Assembly: GCA_963789255.1 (NCBI GenBank) | Contig: CAWBJW010000002.1 | Coordinates: forward strand, 1,860,001 to 1,924,000 | Source of the DNA: DATARH01 sp963789255 | Lineage (GTDB): Bacteria; Pseudomonadota; Alphaproteobacteria; ATCC43930; CGMCC-115725 | Direction: 5' to 3' | DNA length: 64,000 nucleotides | Shown here: one piece after another, positions 37,253 through 45,359 of the stretch | How the letters are laid out: each line of letters opens with the position of its first letter | How positions within the stretch are numbered: the stretch's first letter is position 1 | Program-made: the position numbers and the translations under genes | Notes under the pieces: generated by a model | What the model was told of the DNA's origin: nothing | What the model saw: only the letters and a program-made list of their open reading frames with translations | The model's database searches: none

Positions 37253-38389
37253 ATGGCCGGTAAGATTTCTCTTCGGAAATATCGCTTTCCCCTGGTCAGG
37301 CCAGCAGTGCCCCCGCCGGGAGACTGGCTTCCGCTGCTGCAAGAAAGCTACGACCACGGCTGGTTTTCGAATTTTGGCCCAGTCGCGGGTCGGTTGGAAG
37401 GCGCGCTTGCCGAGAGCTTCGGAGAGGCTGGTGATGAATTTGTCCTGACGTCGAGCGCGACGGCTGGACTGGCTGCGTGCCTGATTGCAAAGGGGATCGT
37501 CGGCCCGGTTTTGACCCCGGCGTTCACCTTTCCCGCAACGGCTGGCGCAATCCGTATGGCCGGTGCTGAACCAGTCCTTGTCGATGTCAGCTCCGCAACT
37601 TGGGCATGCGATGCCGAAAAGTTGGAATACGCGCTCAAGAGAACGGGTGCAGGCGCAGTCGTCCTTGTCGCACCGTTTGGGATTTCGCAGAATTTTACGC
37701 GTCATGTCGCGCTCTGTGAGATGTATGGAGCCGCTGTCATTGTTGACAATGCAGCCGGGTTGGGAGGCGGTCCGCGCGAGAGAAGCGGGCTGCGCGGAAA
37801 TGCTCTGGAGGTCTATTCGCTACACGCGACAAAGCCGCTGGCCGTCGGTGAAGGCGGGGCGATCCAGGCCGACCGGGACCGAGCACCCGCGCTGAGATCG
37901 GCAATCAATTTCGGCCTCGCGCCAGGTGCCGATGGGCTCCCCACTTGGGGCATCAACGGCAAGATGGCGGAAGTCAGCGCTGCGATCGGCCTTGCCGCCC
38001 TCGCACAATACCCAGTCGCTCTTGGTGCCCGGCGGGCTCAGGTGCGCCGTTATATCGAACTGTTCGACCGGTTCGACAGAGTGACCATTCACCGTGGCGT
38101 CGAAGACGCGCCTTGGCAGGTTTTCCCCTGCCTCCTTCCGAGCGGGGCGTGCGCAGACGATTTCGAGAAAACAACCGCCCTTCTTGACCTCCAAATCAGG
38201 CGCTACTATCGACCGAGCTTAAGCGAATGGGGCGGCATCGCAGCGGTTGATGACTGCCCGATCTCGCGCGATTTGTCCGACCGGATGGTGTGTCTTCCGG
38301 TCTATTCGGCGATAGCGGAGGAGGAAATAGAGGAGATGCACGACATCGTTCGAACCGCGCTCCAGGAATGCCTGCGGCGTAGTTCATGA
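37253..38389 (+). CDS. DegT/DnrJ/EryC1/StrS family sugar aminotransferase
   Basis: PLP-dependent aminotransferase of the nucleotide-sugar type, 378 residues. It reads WFSNFGPVAGRLEGALAESF, VLTPAFTFPATAGAIRMAGA, the PLP-phosphate region VIVDNAAGLGGGP and the catalytic lysine in VYSLHATKPLAVGEGGAI. Such enzymes aminate keto-deoxy-sugars on UDP or dTDP for surface polysaccharides. The gene overlaps the next, an acyltransferase, by 4 bases (ATGA), the usual partner that N-acylates the new amino group. Base composition is lower in GC than flanking housekeeping genes, suggesting acquisition. No other polysaccharide genes are adjacent. Confidence 0.88.
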   Translation: MAGKISLRKYRFPLVRPAVPPPGDWLPLLQESYDHGWFSNFGPVAGRLEGALAESFGEAGDEFVLTSSATAGLAACLIAKGIVGPVLTPAFTFPATAGAIRMAGAEPVLVDVSSATWACDAEKLEYALKRTGAGAVVLVAPFGISQNFTRHVALCEMYGAAVIVDNAAGLGGGPRERSGLRGNALEVYSLHATKPLAVGEGGAIQADRDRAPALRSAINFGLAPGADGLPTWGINGKMAEVSAAIGLAALAQYPVALGARRAQVRRYIELFDRFDRVTIHRGVEDAPWQVFPCLLPSGACADDFEKTTALLDLQIRRYYRPSLSEWGGIAAVDDCPISRDLSDRMVCLPVYSAIAEEEIEEMHDIVRTALQECLRRSS

Positions 38390-39015
38390 AGTCTTACGGC
38401 GGCCGATATCTGCTGAGCGAGGAACTCACCGCATTGGGGATACGATCGGTCGGAGCGGACGTGCGGGTTCACAGTACCTGTCTGATCGTCGGCCTCGAAA
38501 ACCTCTCGATCGGCAACCATGTCCGCATCGATGCCTTCTGCTCCTTGATCGCCGGAGAGGGAAGCATTGACATCGGCGATCACGTCCACATCGCGGGATA
38601 CGTTTTTCTCTCTGGCGCAGAGGGCATCAAGGTTTCAGACTTCGTGGGGATCAGCCGGGGCGCCGGGATTTACACACGCAATGACGATTATACCGGCCAG
38701 GGTCTTACCGGCCCCACCGTGCCGGATGAATTTCTCCAAGTGGATAAAGGGCCGGTTACGCTGGGGCGTCATGTAGTAATAGGGTCGAGCACGATTATCC
38801 TGCCTGGGATCGATATTGCCGAAGGCACCACCGTCGGCGCGTTGTCACTGGTCAGATCCAACCTCGAATCCTGGGGCGTGTACGCTGGCGTCCCGGTACG
38901 GCGCCTGCGCGACCGAAGCCGCGCGATGCTCACGCTGGAGGAGCGCCTCTTGCAACACGAGCGGCAGCATGAGATCGCGCCTCGGCCTGGGCCTGATCGG
39001 CTGCATAACCCATGA
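38386..39015 (+). CDS. Left-handed beta-helix acyltransferase (hexapeptide repeat)
   Basis: 209-residue protein with hexapeptide turns: LIVGLENLSIGNHVRIDAFC, GSIDIGDHVHIAGYVFLSGA, then VTLGRHVVIGSSTIILPGID and the C-terminal cap VRSNLESWGVYAGVPVRRLR, typical of LbetaH O/N-acetyltransferases of surface sugars. The catalytic His candidate is in DHVHIAG. It is translationally coupled to the sugar aminotransferase, so a likely role is N-acylation of that enzyme's product using an acyl-CoA. The GC content resembles its partner. The C-terminal 30 residues are unconserved and basic. Confidence 0.85.
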   Translation: MKSYGGRYLLSEELTALGIRSVGADVRVHSTCLIVGLENLSIGNHVRIDAFCSLIAGEGSIDIGDHVHIAGYVFLSGAEGIKVSDFVGISRGAGIYTRNDDYTGQGLTGPTVPDEFLQVDKGPVTLGRHVVIGSSTIILPGIDIAEGTTVGALSLVRSNLESWGVYAGVPVRRLRDRSRAMLTLEERLLQHERQHEIAPRPGPDRLHNP

Positions 39016-39076
39016 GGCGTTTGCGACGCTTCATTCAGGCGAGGACCTGACGGGGGCGAACCTCCCCTCGCGCACC

Positions 39077-40240
39077 CTATTCGGCGAGCGGGCGCATGAC
39101 GCGGTAGAGCGCGGCTTTCGCCTCGAAGCCGATGCCGGGAATGTCGGGCAGGCGGACGAGGCCCCCCTCGACCGGGCAGTCGTCGGCAAACCCGCCGAAC
39201 GGGGCAAACACGTCGGGGTAGGATTCGTTGCCGCCGAGCCCCAGCCCGACCGCGATATTGAGCGCGAACTGGTGGCCGCCATGCGGCACGCACCGCCCTG
39301 CCGGCCAGCCGTGGCCCTTCAGCATGTCGAGCGTGCGCAGATATTCGACGAGGCCGTAGGACAGCGCGGGATCGAACTGCAGGACATCGCGGTCAGGGCG
39401 CAGGCCGCCGTGGCGGATCAGGTTGCGCGCGTCGTGCACCGAAAAGAGGTTCTCGCCGGTCGCCAGCGGCGGCGTGTAGCGCTCGGCCAATATCGCGTGC
39501 GCGGCATAATCGAGCGGGTCGAGCGGCTCCTCGTACCAGCGCAGCCGATAGGGGGCGAGGGCGTCGGCATAGGCGATCGCCTCGTCGAGCGCGAAGCGGC
39601 CATTGGCGTCGACCGCGAGGTTGGCGCCGTCGCCGACCACCGCCAGCGCCGCCTCGATCCGCGCCAGATCCTCGGACAACGGGACGCCGCCGATCTTGAT
39701 CTTGACGCAGGCGTAGCCGAGATCGCGGTAATGCCGGATCTCGTCCTGCAATGCCGCGATCCCCTTGCCCGGATAATAATACCCGCCGGCGGCATAGACC
39801 CAGGCATGCGGATCGGCCTCGCCGCGATGATAGCGCTCGGCGAGCAGACGCCACAACGGCACCCCCTCGGCCTTGGCGCGCAGGTCCCACAATGCCATGT
39901 CGAGGACGCCGACCGCGACCGGGCGCTCGCCGTGGCCGCCGGGCTTTTCGTTGGCCATCATGATCGCCCAGGCCCGGGCCGGGTCGATCAGCCCGGATTC
40001 GTCGATGAGCGCCTCGGGCGCGGCCTCGGCGAGCCGCGGGATGAAGCGCTCGCGCAACAGGCCCTGCACCGCATAGCGCCCGTTCGAGTTGAAGCCGAAG
40101 CCGACGAGCGGCCTGCCGTCGCGCTTGAGATCGGTGTGGACCGCAACGACGCTCGCTGTCATCCGGCTGAAATCGATATAGGCGTTGGCGATCGCCGAGC
40201 TGATCGGCGCGACGATGTCGCAGACCCTGGTGATGCGCAT
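39077..40240 (-). CDS. tarD: D-tartrate dehydratase (enolase superfamily)
   Basis: 387 residues, close throughout to the characterised D-tartrate dehydratase TarD of Bradyrhizobium japonicum, which converts D-tartrate to oxaloacetate with Mg2+. Shared stretches I recognise include ISSAIANAYIDFSRMT, GFGFNSNGRYAVQGLLRERF, ANEKPGGHGERPVAVG, VYAAGGYYYPGKG, LATGENLFSVHDARNL and CVPHGGHQFALNIAVGLGLG. The catalytic KxK is in CVKIKIGG and a metal ligand in LAVDANGRF. ATG 40240 is the family start. A secreted protein gene precedes it by 5 bases and a PEP mutase/isocitrate lyase family gene diverges from them. Function transfer is by sequence likeness only. Confidence 0.85.
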   Translation of the reverse strand: MRITRVCDIVAPISSAIANAYIDFSRMTASVVAVHTDLKRDGRPLVGFGFNSNGRYAVQGLLRERFIPRLAEAAPEALIDESGLIDPARAWAIMMANEKPGGHGERPVAVGVLDMALWDLRAKAEGVPLWRLLAERYHRGEADPHAWVYAAGGYYYPGKGIAALQDEIRHYRDLGYACVKIKIGGVPLSEDLARIEAALAVVGDGANLAVDANGRFALDEAIAYADALAPYRLRWYEEPLDPLDYAAHAILAERYTPPLATGENLFSVHDARNLIRHGGLRPDRDVLQFDPALSYGLVEYLRTLDMLKGHGWPAGRCVPHGGHQFALNIAVGLGLGGNESYPDVFAPFGGFADDCPVEGGLVRLPDIPGIGFEAKAALYRVMRPLAE

Positions 40241-40245
40241 GGCCG

Positions 40246-40965
40246 CTATTTCGCCGTATCGGTCGTCATGAATTCCGGGCGCCGGCCGATCCACAGACGG
40301 ATGGCGCCGGGCGGCATGGCCGGGTCCGCCACCAGCGATGCGGTGATGTGCGCCGCATTCAGCGCCGCCTGGAGAATCAGCGCATCCTGCGGTGCCGCGG
40401 CCGCGTCGCGTACGACCACGGCGACCCCGTGCACCGGGTCGAGCAATGTTGGCGCGGCGCGCTCGATCTGATGGCCGGCGATCTGCCAGCCCACCATCAC
40501 GAGCGGCGCCGCGATCTCCTTGGCGAATTCGGCGCTGTCGGCGACCGCGGGATGGGCGGTGATCTCGATCTGCCCGGCCGGCTTGCCGTTGAGGCTCTGA
40601 ATGACCGCCTGGCGCTGGGCATCGTTGACGGTGCGCGCGACCCCCTCTTCGGGAACCCCGTTGACCTCGGCGAGCTTCGCCATGACCATCTGCGGGTCGA
40701 GCCGGTCGTGCAGGATGCGGTTCAACACATCGGCGAGCTGGTTGCCGAACGCCTCGGTCAGCCCGGAGCAATTGATCGTCACGTCGCCCTTCGCCGCCGC
40801 CGCGTCGCTGTTGTCGGGACCGAGGATATTCGTCGAGCCGACCGAGCACCCCGCGGGCGCCGGGGCCGGGGCCGCATCGTCGGCGCGGGCCGCCGGCATC
40901 ATCCCCGGCATCGCGACGGCCAGCACTAGGCCGAGCGCGATGGAAAACCGCTTCAGCAACATCAT
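40246..40965 (-). CDS. Secreted hypothetical protein
   Basis: 239 residues with a clear signal peptide (LLKRFSIALGLVLAVAMPGM, then PAARADD cleavage-like) followed by an Ala/Pro linker and CSVGSTNILGPDNSD. I recognise no family. The conserved-looking parts are VTINCSGLTEAFGNQLADVL and GWQIAGHQIERAAPTLLD with mixed alpha/beta pattern. Two Cys in the mature part could form a disulfide. ATG 40965 is chosen because the signal peptide starts there; ATG 40992 is possible. It ends 5 bases before tarD, so they are likely one operon, hinting at a periplasmic role related to the same substrate, but this is weak. Confidence 0.6.
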   Translation of the reverse strand: MMLLKRFSIALGLVLAVAMPGMMPAARADDAAPAPAPAGCSVGSTNILGPDNSDAAAAKGDVTINCSGLTEAFGNQLADVLNRILHDRLDPQMVMAKLAEVNGVPEEGVARTVNDAQRQAVIQSLNGKPAGQIEITAHPAVADSAEFAKEIAAPLVMVGWQIAGHQIERAAPTLLDPVHGVAVVVRDAAAAPQDALILQAALNAAHITASLVADPAMPPGAIRLWIGRRPEFMTTDTAK

Positions 40966-41053
40966 CGCACCGTTGGAAAACAATCGCGGCATTATCGATC
41001 GGGCTGGGTTAACAATCCCTGTCGGTGGATTGTGCGGGAATGAGGAGATCGCG

Positions 41054-41920
41054 ATGTCGACACGCCAAGCCATGCGCCGCCTCGTTGCGCAGAGCGGTTA
41101 TACCATGGTGCCGGGGGCTTACGACACGCTGACCGCGCGGCTTGTCGAACAGGCCGGATTTGCCGCGGTCTATCTGACCGGCGGCGGCTATTCGCGGGCC
41201 AACGGCTATCCCGATATGGGCCTTTTGACGCTCGGCGAAAACGTGCGCTTCATCGGGCTCACCGTCGAGGCGGTGGCAATTCCGGTCATCGCCGACGCCG
41301 ATACCGGCTACGGCAACGCGATCAACGTCATCCGCACGGTGCGCGAATACGAAAAGGCCGGGGTCGCCGCCTTCCACCTCGAAGACCAGATCAGCCCGAA
41401 GAAATGCGGCCATTACGACGGCAAGGAGGTGATCTCCAAGGCCGAGATGATCGGCAAGGTCAAGGCCGCCGTCGACACCAGGCAGGACGGCGACATGGTG
41501 ATCATCGCGCGCTCGGATGCGCGCGCGATCGAGGGGCTCGATGCTGCGATCGACCGGGTCAACGCCTATCTCGAGGCGGGCGCCGATGTCGGCTTTGTCG
41601 AGGCGCCGCAGACGATCGACGAACTGCGCATCGTCGGCCGCCGCGTGCGCGGGCCGGCCCTCGTCAACGTCTTCGAGGGCGGCAAGACCCCGATGCTGTC
41701 GGCGAGCGAACTCGAAGCCATGGGCTTCCGCCTCGGGATCTACCCGTCGCAGACCCACCGCGCCGCGATCCGCGCCGCCCAACGGGTCCTGGCGGCGCTC
41801 AAGCAAGACGGCCACACGACCCGAATCGACCCCGACCTCGCCACCTTCCAGGAACGCGAAGACGCCGTCGGCACCGCCAGCTGGCGCGCGCTGGAGGAGA
41901 AATACATGCGGGGGGAGTAG
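41054..41920 (+). CDS. Isocitrate lyase/PEP mutase superfamily protein
   Basis: 288-residue TIM-barrel enzyme that makes or breaks C-C or P-C bonds of oxo-acids. Motifs: MVPGAYDTLTARLVEQAGFA, PVIADADTGYGNAINVIRTV (Mg2+ site), LEDQISPKKCGHYDGK containing the catalytic-loop KKCGH of lyases, and IIARSDARAIEG. The KKCGH motif fits 2-methylisocitrate lyase-like or dimethylmalate lyase-like members rather than phosphonate mutases. The ATG is preceded by GAGGAGATC. It diverges from the tartrate operon. A role acting on a related C4 or branched dicarboxylate is an inference from context only. Confidence 0.8.
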   Translation: MSTRQAMRRLVAQSGYTMVPGAYDTLTARLVEQAGFAAVYLTGGGYSRANGYPDMGLLTLGENVRFIGLTVEAVAIPVIADADTGYGNAINVIRTVREYEKAGVAAFHLEDQISPKKCGHYDGKEVISKAEMIGKVKAAVDTRQDGDMVIIARSDARAIEGLDAAIDRVNAYLEAGADVGFVEAPQTIDELRIVGRRVRGPALVNVFEGGKTPMLSASELEAMGFRLGIYPSQTHRAAIRAAQRVLAALKQDGHTTRIDPDLATFQEREDAVGTASWRALEEKYMRGE

Positions 41921-41938
41921 GGGTAGCGAAAACCGAAG

Positions 41939-42076
41939 GTGGAGATCTACCTGGACGCCCGATTGCATGTGCTTTGCTACACGGAAACTGCGACGGGAAT
42001 CCGCCTCATAAGCTTCCGCAGGGCGAACACCAGAGAGGTGGGGCGATATGAGAAAGCCCAAACCGCTGACAGATGA
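41939..42076 (+). pseudogene. BrnT toxin remnant, C-terminal half only
   Basis: A 45-residue reading frame, VEIYLDARLHVLCYTETATG then IRLISFRRANTREVGRYEKA, which is the C-terminal half of a BrnT-type ribonuclease toxin (the IRxISxRxANxREVxRY motif). A stop codon lies in frame at 41924, immediately upstream, and the preceding gene ends at 41920, so the N-terminal half with the start and the first catalytic residues has been lost. It overlaps the brnA start by 29 bases, as intact brnTA operons do. A GTG could still give a short peptide, but it should be inactive. Confidence 0.65.
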
Positions 42077-42329
42077 AGAAGGGGAAGTGCGCGAATTGCT
42101 GCTTGAAGATATGAAGCGATTCCGACCCGCGGCAGAGGTGCTGTCCCCCTCCTTGGCGGCAAAGCTCGGCATTCGGCAGCGGCCGGGAAAACGGGCGCCA
42201 GCCAAAGCAAGCGTCATGATTCGGCTGTCGAACGACGTGCTGCAGCGCTTCCGCGCCGGGGGACCGGGTTGGCAGGCTCGCTTGGATGCGGCGCTGCGCG
42301 AGTGGCTGGATACGCACTTGGCCTCCTAG
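42048..42329 (+). CDS. brnA: BrnA antitoxin family protein
   Basis: 93-residue protein. The C-terminal half SVMIRLSNDVLQRFRAGGPG then WQARLDAALREWLDTHLAS is the ribbon-helix-helix DNA-binding signature of BrnA (xxRLxxDVLxxFRxxGxGWQxRxNxALRxW). The N-terminal half, charged, would bind the BrnT toxin. Normally BrnA neutralises BrnT and represses the operon. Here the toxin gene is a remnant, so the antitoxin is an orphan that might act only as a DNA-binding protein or anti-addiction factor. The start overlaps the toxin remnant. Confidence 0.85.
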   Translation: MRKPKPLTDEEGEVRELLLEDMKRFRPAAEVLSPSLAAKLGIRQRPGKRAPAKASVMIRLSNDVLQRFRAGGPGWQARLDAALREWLDTHLAS

Positions 42330-42374
42330 TCCGGCTAGTCCGGCGGTTTTTGGGTCATGCTGCTGCGCCGCGGG

Positions 42375-42419
42375 TTGACATTCTTCCGGCCGATATATAT
42401 CTGGAATCGGCAATGTCAA
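42375..42419. repeat. Bulged perfect hairpin next to brnA
   Basis: TTGACATT (42375-42382) pairs with AATGTCAA (42412-42419) and, inside, GCCGAT (42389-42394) pairs with ATCGGC (42406-42411), with a six-base bulge on one arm and an 11-base AT-rich loop. CGATATAT in the loop region recurs at 42431-42438. Recombination-site or regulator-site origin is possible; nothing here decides it. Confidence 0.6.
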
Positions 42420-42469
42420 CATCACAATTGCGATATATTTTCGAGAGCGGTCGCGCGATGACGCAAGGC

Positions 42470-42614
42470 TTCCCTGCCGCCGTCCCATCTCTCCCTGCTC
42501 GGAGTCACAAAACTCCCTGCTCCGGTGCCGCGGCCGGCGCTCGAAACCAAGCCCGTTCAAGGGGTTGCCATGCCGCGGCGCCAACGCGGCGAATTTTCCC
42601 TGCTGGCAGGGAAA
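42470..42614. repeat. Cluster of TCCCTGC repeats in a gene-free stretch
   Basis: TCCCTGC occurs directly at 42471, 42492, 42514 and 42597, and once inverted (GCAGGGA, 42606-42612). The last two form a 20-base palindrome TTTCCCTGC-TG-GCAGGGAAA. The stretch 42330-42641 has no gene. I recall similar GCAGGGA-rich intergenic sequence from Bradyrhizobium-type genomes beside mobile elements, from memory and untested. Confidence 0.55.
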
Positions 42615-42641
42615 GGGCGGGCGCGGCGGCGCCGGCCGGCG

Positions 42642-44438
42642 TTACGCGGCGGCCGGCTCTCCAGGCCGCAGCGTGCCGAGATAGCGCGCGATGTCGACCT
42701 CGTCGATCTGCTCGGGCAACAGGAAGATGTCGGCATAGGCGCGGTAGACGCCCGAGGTCAGGAAAAGCTCGAAGAGGTCGGGGTCGATGTGACGCTCGCG
42801 GCTCATATGCGCCATGATGTCGATGCATTCCGACAGCTTCTTGCGCGCCTTGTAGGGCCGGTCGCGCGCGGTCAGCGCTTCGAAGATGTCGGCGATCATC
42901 ATGATGCGCGCCGGGATCGACATCTGGTCGCGCTTCAATCCGCGCGGATAGCCGCTCCCGTCCATCTTCTCGTGATGCCCGCCGGCCCATTCCGGGACGC
43001 GCCGCAAATTTTTCGGATAGGGCAGCGCTTCCAGCATGATGATGGTCTGCACGATGTGATCGTTGATGTGGTAGCGCTCCTCCTCGGTGAGCGTGCCGCG
43101 GCGTATCGAGAGATTGTAGATCTCGCCGAGATTGGCCTTGTGCTCCGGCGGTTTGATGACGAAGCCCCAGGGATTGTCGGGCGGCAGCGGCGCGGCGTCG
43201 TGCTCGATGATGTGGCCGGGCTTGTCCGCCAGCAGGTGCTCCACCGCGGGCAGCGGCGCGCGCGTTTGCGGCTGCCTTGCGCTCTCCTCCCATGAGAGGC
43301 CGAGCCGGTCGTCGAGCGTGCGCAGCCAGGTGACCCGGGCGATGCGCTGGAGCCGGGCGATCCTTTCCGGGGCCATGAATTCGCTGCCGATATTGCATTC
43401 GGCGACAAAGGCGAAATCGTCGTCGAGTTCGGCGAGGCGCGCATCGCGCGCGGCGCGCAATGCCGGCTCCTCGCCGCCTTCCATGACCGCCCGCAGGTAG
43501 TCGATCTCCGCGTCCCGCTTGACGATCTCGAAGCGGGTGCGGATCTCGTGGACGCGATTGTAGATGGTCTCGAGCTTGGTCGCCTTGTCGACGACGAATT
43601 CGCGGGTGGTCACCTTGCCGCAATCGTGCAGCCCGCCGGCGACTTCGAGCTCGTACCACTCCTCCTCGCTCAGGTGAAAATCGGCGAGCGGCCCCTCTTT
43701 GGCGACATCGGCGGCGTGGGCGAGCATGTTGGTCGCCTCGGGGACGCGATGGCAGTGCCCGCCGGTATAGACCGACTTGGCGTCGATGGCGCTGGCGAAG
43801 ACCTTGAGCACCGCGCGGAACAGGTTTTTTTGCGCGTCGATCAGCATCTGATTGTCGAGCGCTACCGCTGCCTGGCTGGCCAGCGCCTCGATCAAGGGGG
43901 CGATCTCCGCCGGGAACGGCATCGGCCGCCCTTCCGGGGATCGCGCGTTGATCAGCTGCAGCACGCCGACCACTTCGGCGTCGTGGTTCTTGAGCGGGAC
44001 GGTCAGAAAGGATTGCGAGCGATAGCCGGTGCGCTGATCGAACGCGCGCGGGCCGCTGAAGTCGAAACCCGGCGCGTTGTAGGCATCGGCCAGATTGATC
44101 GTATTCCCGGTGATCGCCGCCTGGGCGACGACGTTGCTGTGGTTGGGGCTGCCGTCGCGGTCGCGAAGATGGACCGGGGCAAACGGGATCGCCGCCCCGG
44201 TGGTGCCGCCCAGCGCGATTTTCAGAGTGTCGTTGCGCATGATCATAAAGCGCAGCTCTCGGCCGTCCTCGCTGACCAAATAGAGGGTCCCGCCATCGGC
44301 ATTGCTCAGCTCTTTCGCGCCGAGCAGGATCTTCTCCAAGAGGCGGGCGTGATCGCGTTCCGCCGACAGCGCGATGCCGAGCTCGATCAGCCGGCGGTAC
44401 CCGAGTTCCCGGTCCTGCGACGGCAAATGCGCGATCAT
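42642..44438 (-). CDS. GAF domain HD-GYP phosphodiesterase
   Basis: 598 residues: a GAF sensor domain (about 20-200; ELGIALSAERDHARLLEKIL, TLYLVSEDGRELRFMIMRN, FLTVPLKNHDAEVVGVLQLI), then an HD-GYP domain expected to hydrolyse cyclic di-GMP. Metal-binding HD is in GGLHDCGKVTT and the GYP signature in GGHHEKMDGSGYPRGL. Between them lies an insertion far longer than the usual 60 residues (about 215 in all), including KRDAEIDYLRAVMEGGEEPA and FVAECNIGSEFM. ATG 44438 lacks a strong ribosome binding site. No membrane helices, so it senses a cytoplasmic ligand. No diguanylate cyclase is adjacent. Confidence 0.88.
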   Translation of the reverse strand: MIAHLPSQDRELGYRRLIELGIALSAERDHARLLEKILLGAKELSNADGGTLYLVSEDGRELRFMIMRNDTLKIALGGTTGAAIPFAPVHLRDRDGSPNHSNVVAQAAITGNTINLADAYNAPGFDFSGPRAFDQRTGYRSQSFLTVPLKNHDAEVVGVLQLINARSPEGRPMPFPAEIAPLIEALASQAAVALDNQMLIDAQKNLFRAVLKVFASAIDAKSVYTGGHCHRVPEATNMLAHAADVAKEGPLADFHLSEEEWYELEVAGGLHDCGKVTTREFVVDKATKLETIYNRVHEIRTRFEIVKRDAEIDYLRAVMEGGEEPALRAARDARLAELDDDFAFVAECNIGSEFMAPERIARLQRIARVTWLRTLDDRLGLSWEESARQPQTRAPLPAVEHLLADKPGHIIEHDAAPLPPDNPWGFVIKPPEHKANLGEIYNLSIRRGTLTEEERYHINDHIVQTIIMLEALPYPKNLRRVPEWAGGHHEKMDGSGYPRGLKRDQMSIPARIMMIADIFEALTARDRPYKARKKLSECIDIMAHMSRERHIDPDLFELFLTSGVYRAYADIFLLPEQIDEVDIARYLGTLRPGEPAAA

Positions 44439-44525
44439 GGTCTGCCCTCCCCGACGGGCCGCTTGCGTCCCGCCACTCCAGCGCGAGCCGACACCCGCGA
44501 TCTCAGATCACCTGCCCCGCGCGGC

Positions 44526-45311
44526 TCACCATATCGGCGAGCGGCCGCCATCGACGTTGATCGAGGTGCCGGTCACATAGGAGGCGGCATCCGAGGCCAG
44601 GAAGCAGGCCACGTTGGCGAACTCCTCGGCCCGGCCCATCCGGCCGAGCGGCACGCTGCGGCCGGCCTGTGCGATGAAATCCTCGAGCGAGACGTTCGCC
44701 CCTTCGCGCTGATGGCGGCGCACGATCTGATCGCTGACGATGACGCCGACATGCAGCGAATTGGCCAGGACGTTGTGCGGCGCGCCTTCCTGCGACAGCA
44801 CCTTGGTGAATGCCAGCTGGGCGGCGCGGCTGATCGAGGTCGGCGCGCTGTCCGGCCCGGGCGCCTTGGCGCCGATGTTGAGCACGCTGATGATGCGGCC
44901 CCATTTGCGCGTTTTCATCTGCGGAAAGACCAGGCGGCAAAAGCGCACCTGGGCAAACAATTTCAGGTCGAAATCGGCCTGCCACTGCTCGTCGGTGAGG
45001 GTCTCGGAGGGACCGCGCGTCGATTGGCCGGCGTTGTTGACGAAGATGTCGATCTTGCCAAACTCCGACATCACCTGGTCATAGGCCCTGCGGATATCGG
45101 CCGCCTTCGAGACATCGCAGCTGATCGCCGCGACCTTGCGGCCCGGAGCGCCGGCCGCGATCTTCTGCTTGGCTTCGGCAAGCGTGCCGGGATCGCGCGC
45201 CAGGATCGCGACATCGGCGCCAGACTTCGCGTATTCCTCGGCGATCGCCAGGCCGAGCCCCTTGCTGCCGCCGGTGACGATCGCGCTCTTGCCGTCCAAT
45301 CGGATTTCCAT
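44526..45311 (-). CDS. SDR family protein with altered active site
   Basis: 261-residue short-chain dehydrogenase fold: AIVTGGSKGLGLAIAEEYAK (nucleotide site), VNNAGQSTRG and the C-terminal LASDAASYVTGTSINVDGGR. The YxxxK site reads TSISR in APTSISRAAQLAFTKVL, so both Tyr and Lys are replaced (Thr, Arg), and the catalytic Ser region is SVLNIGAKAPG. Usual dehydrogenase catalysis is doubtful; such members may bind NAD(P) without turnover. ATG 45311 begins at MEIRLDGK; a longer start 45344 is possible. It is 48 bases downstream of the aldo/keto reductase gene on the same strand and probably co-transcribed. Confidence 0.82.
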   Translation of the reverse strand: MEIRLDGKSAIVTGGSKGLGLAIAEEYAKSGADVAILARDPGTLAEAKQKIAAGAPGRKVAAISCDVSKAADIRRAYDQVMSEFGKIDIFVNNAGQSTRGPSETLTDEQWQADFDLKLFAQVRFCRLVFPQMKTRKWGRIISVLNIGAKAPGPDSAPTSISRAAQLAFTKVLSQEGAPHNVLANSLHVGVIVSDQIVRRHQREGANVSLEDFIAQAGRSVPLGRMGRAEEFANVACFLASDAASYVTGTSINVDGGRSPIW

Positions 45312-45359
45312 GACCAAACTCCTCGCGGAATGGCGGGCCGGCAATGCACCGGCGCGGCC

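Noticed and set aside
37128..37448. Possible small gene upstream of the sugar aminotransferase
   Set aside because: It overlaps the aminotransferase start out of frame and shows no conserved pattern.
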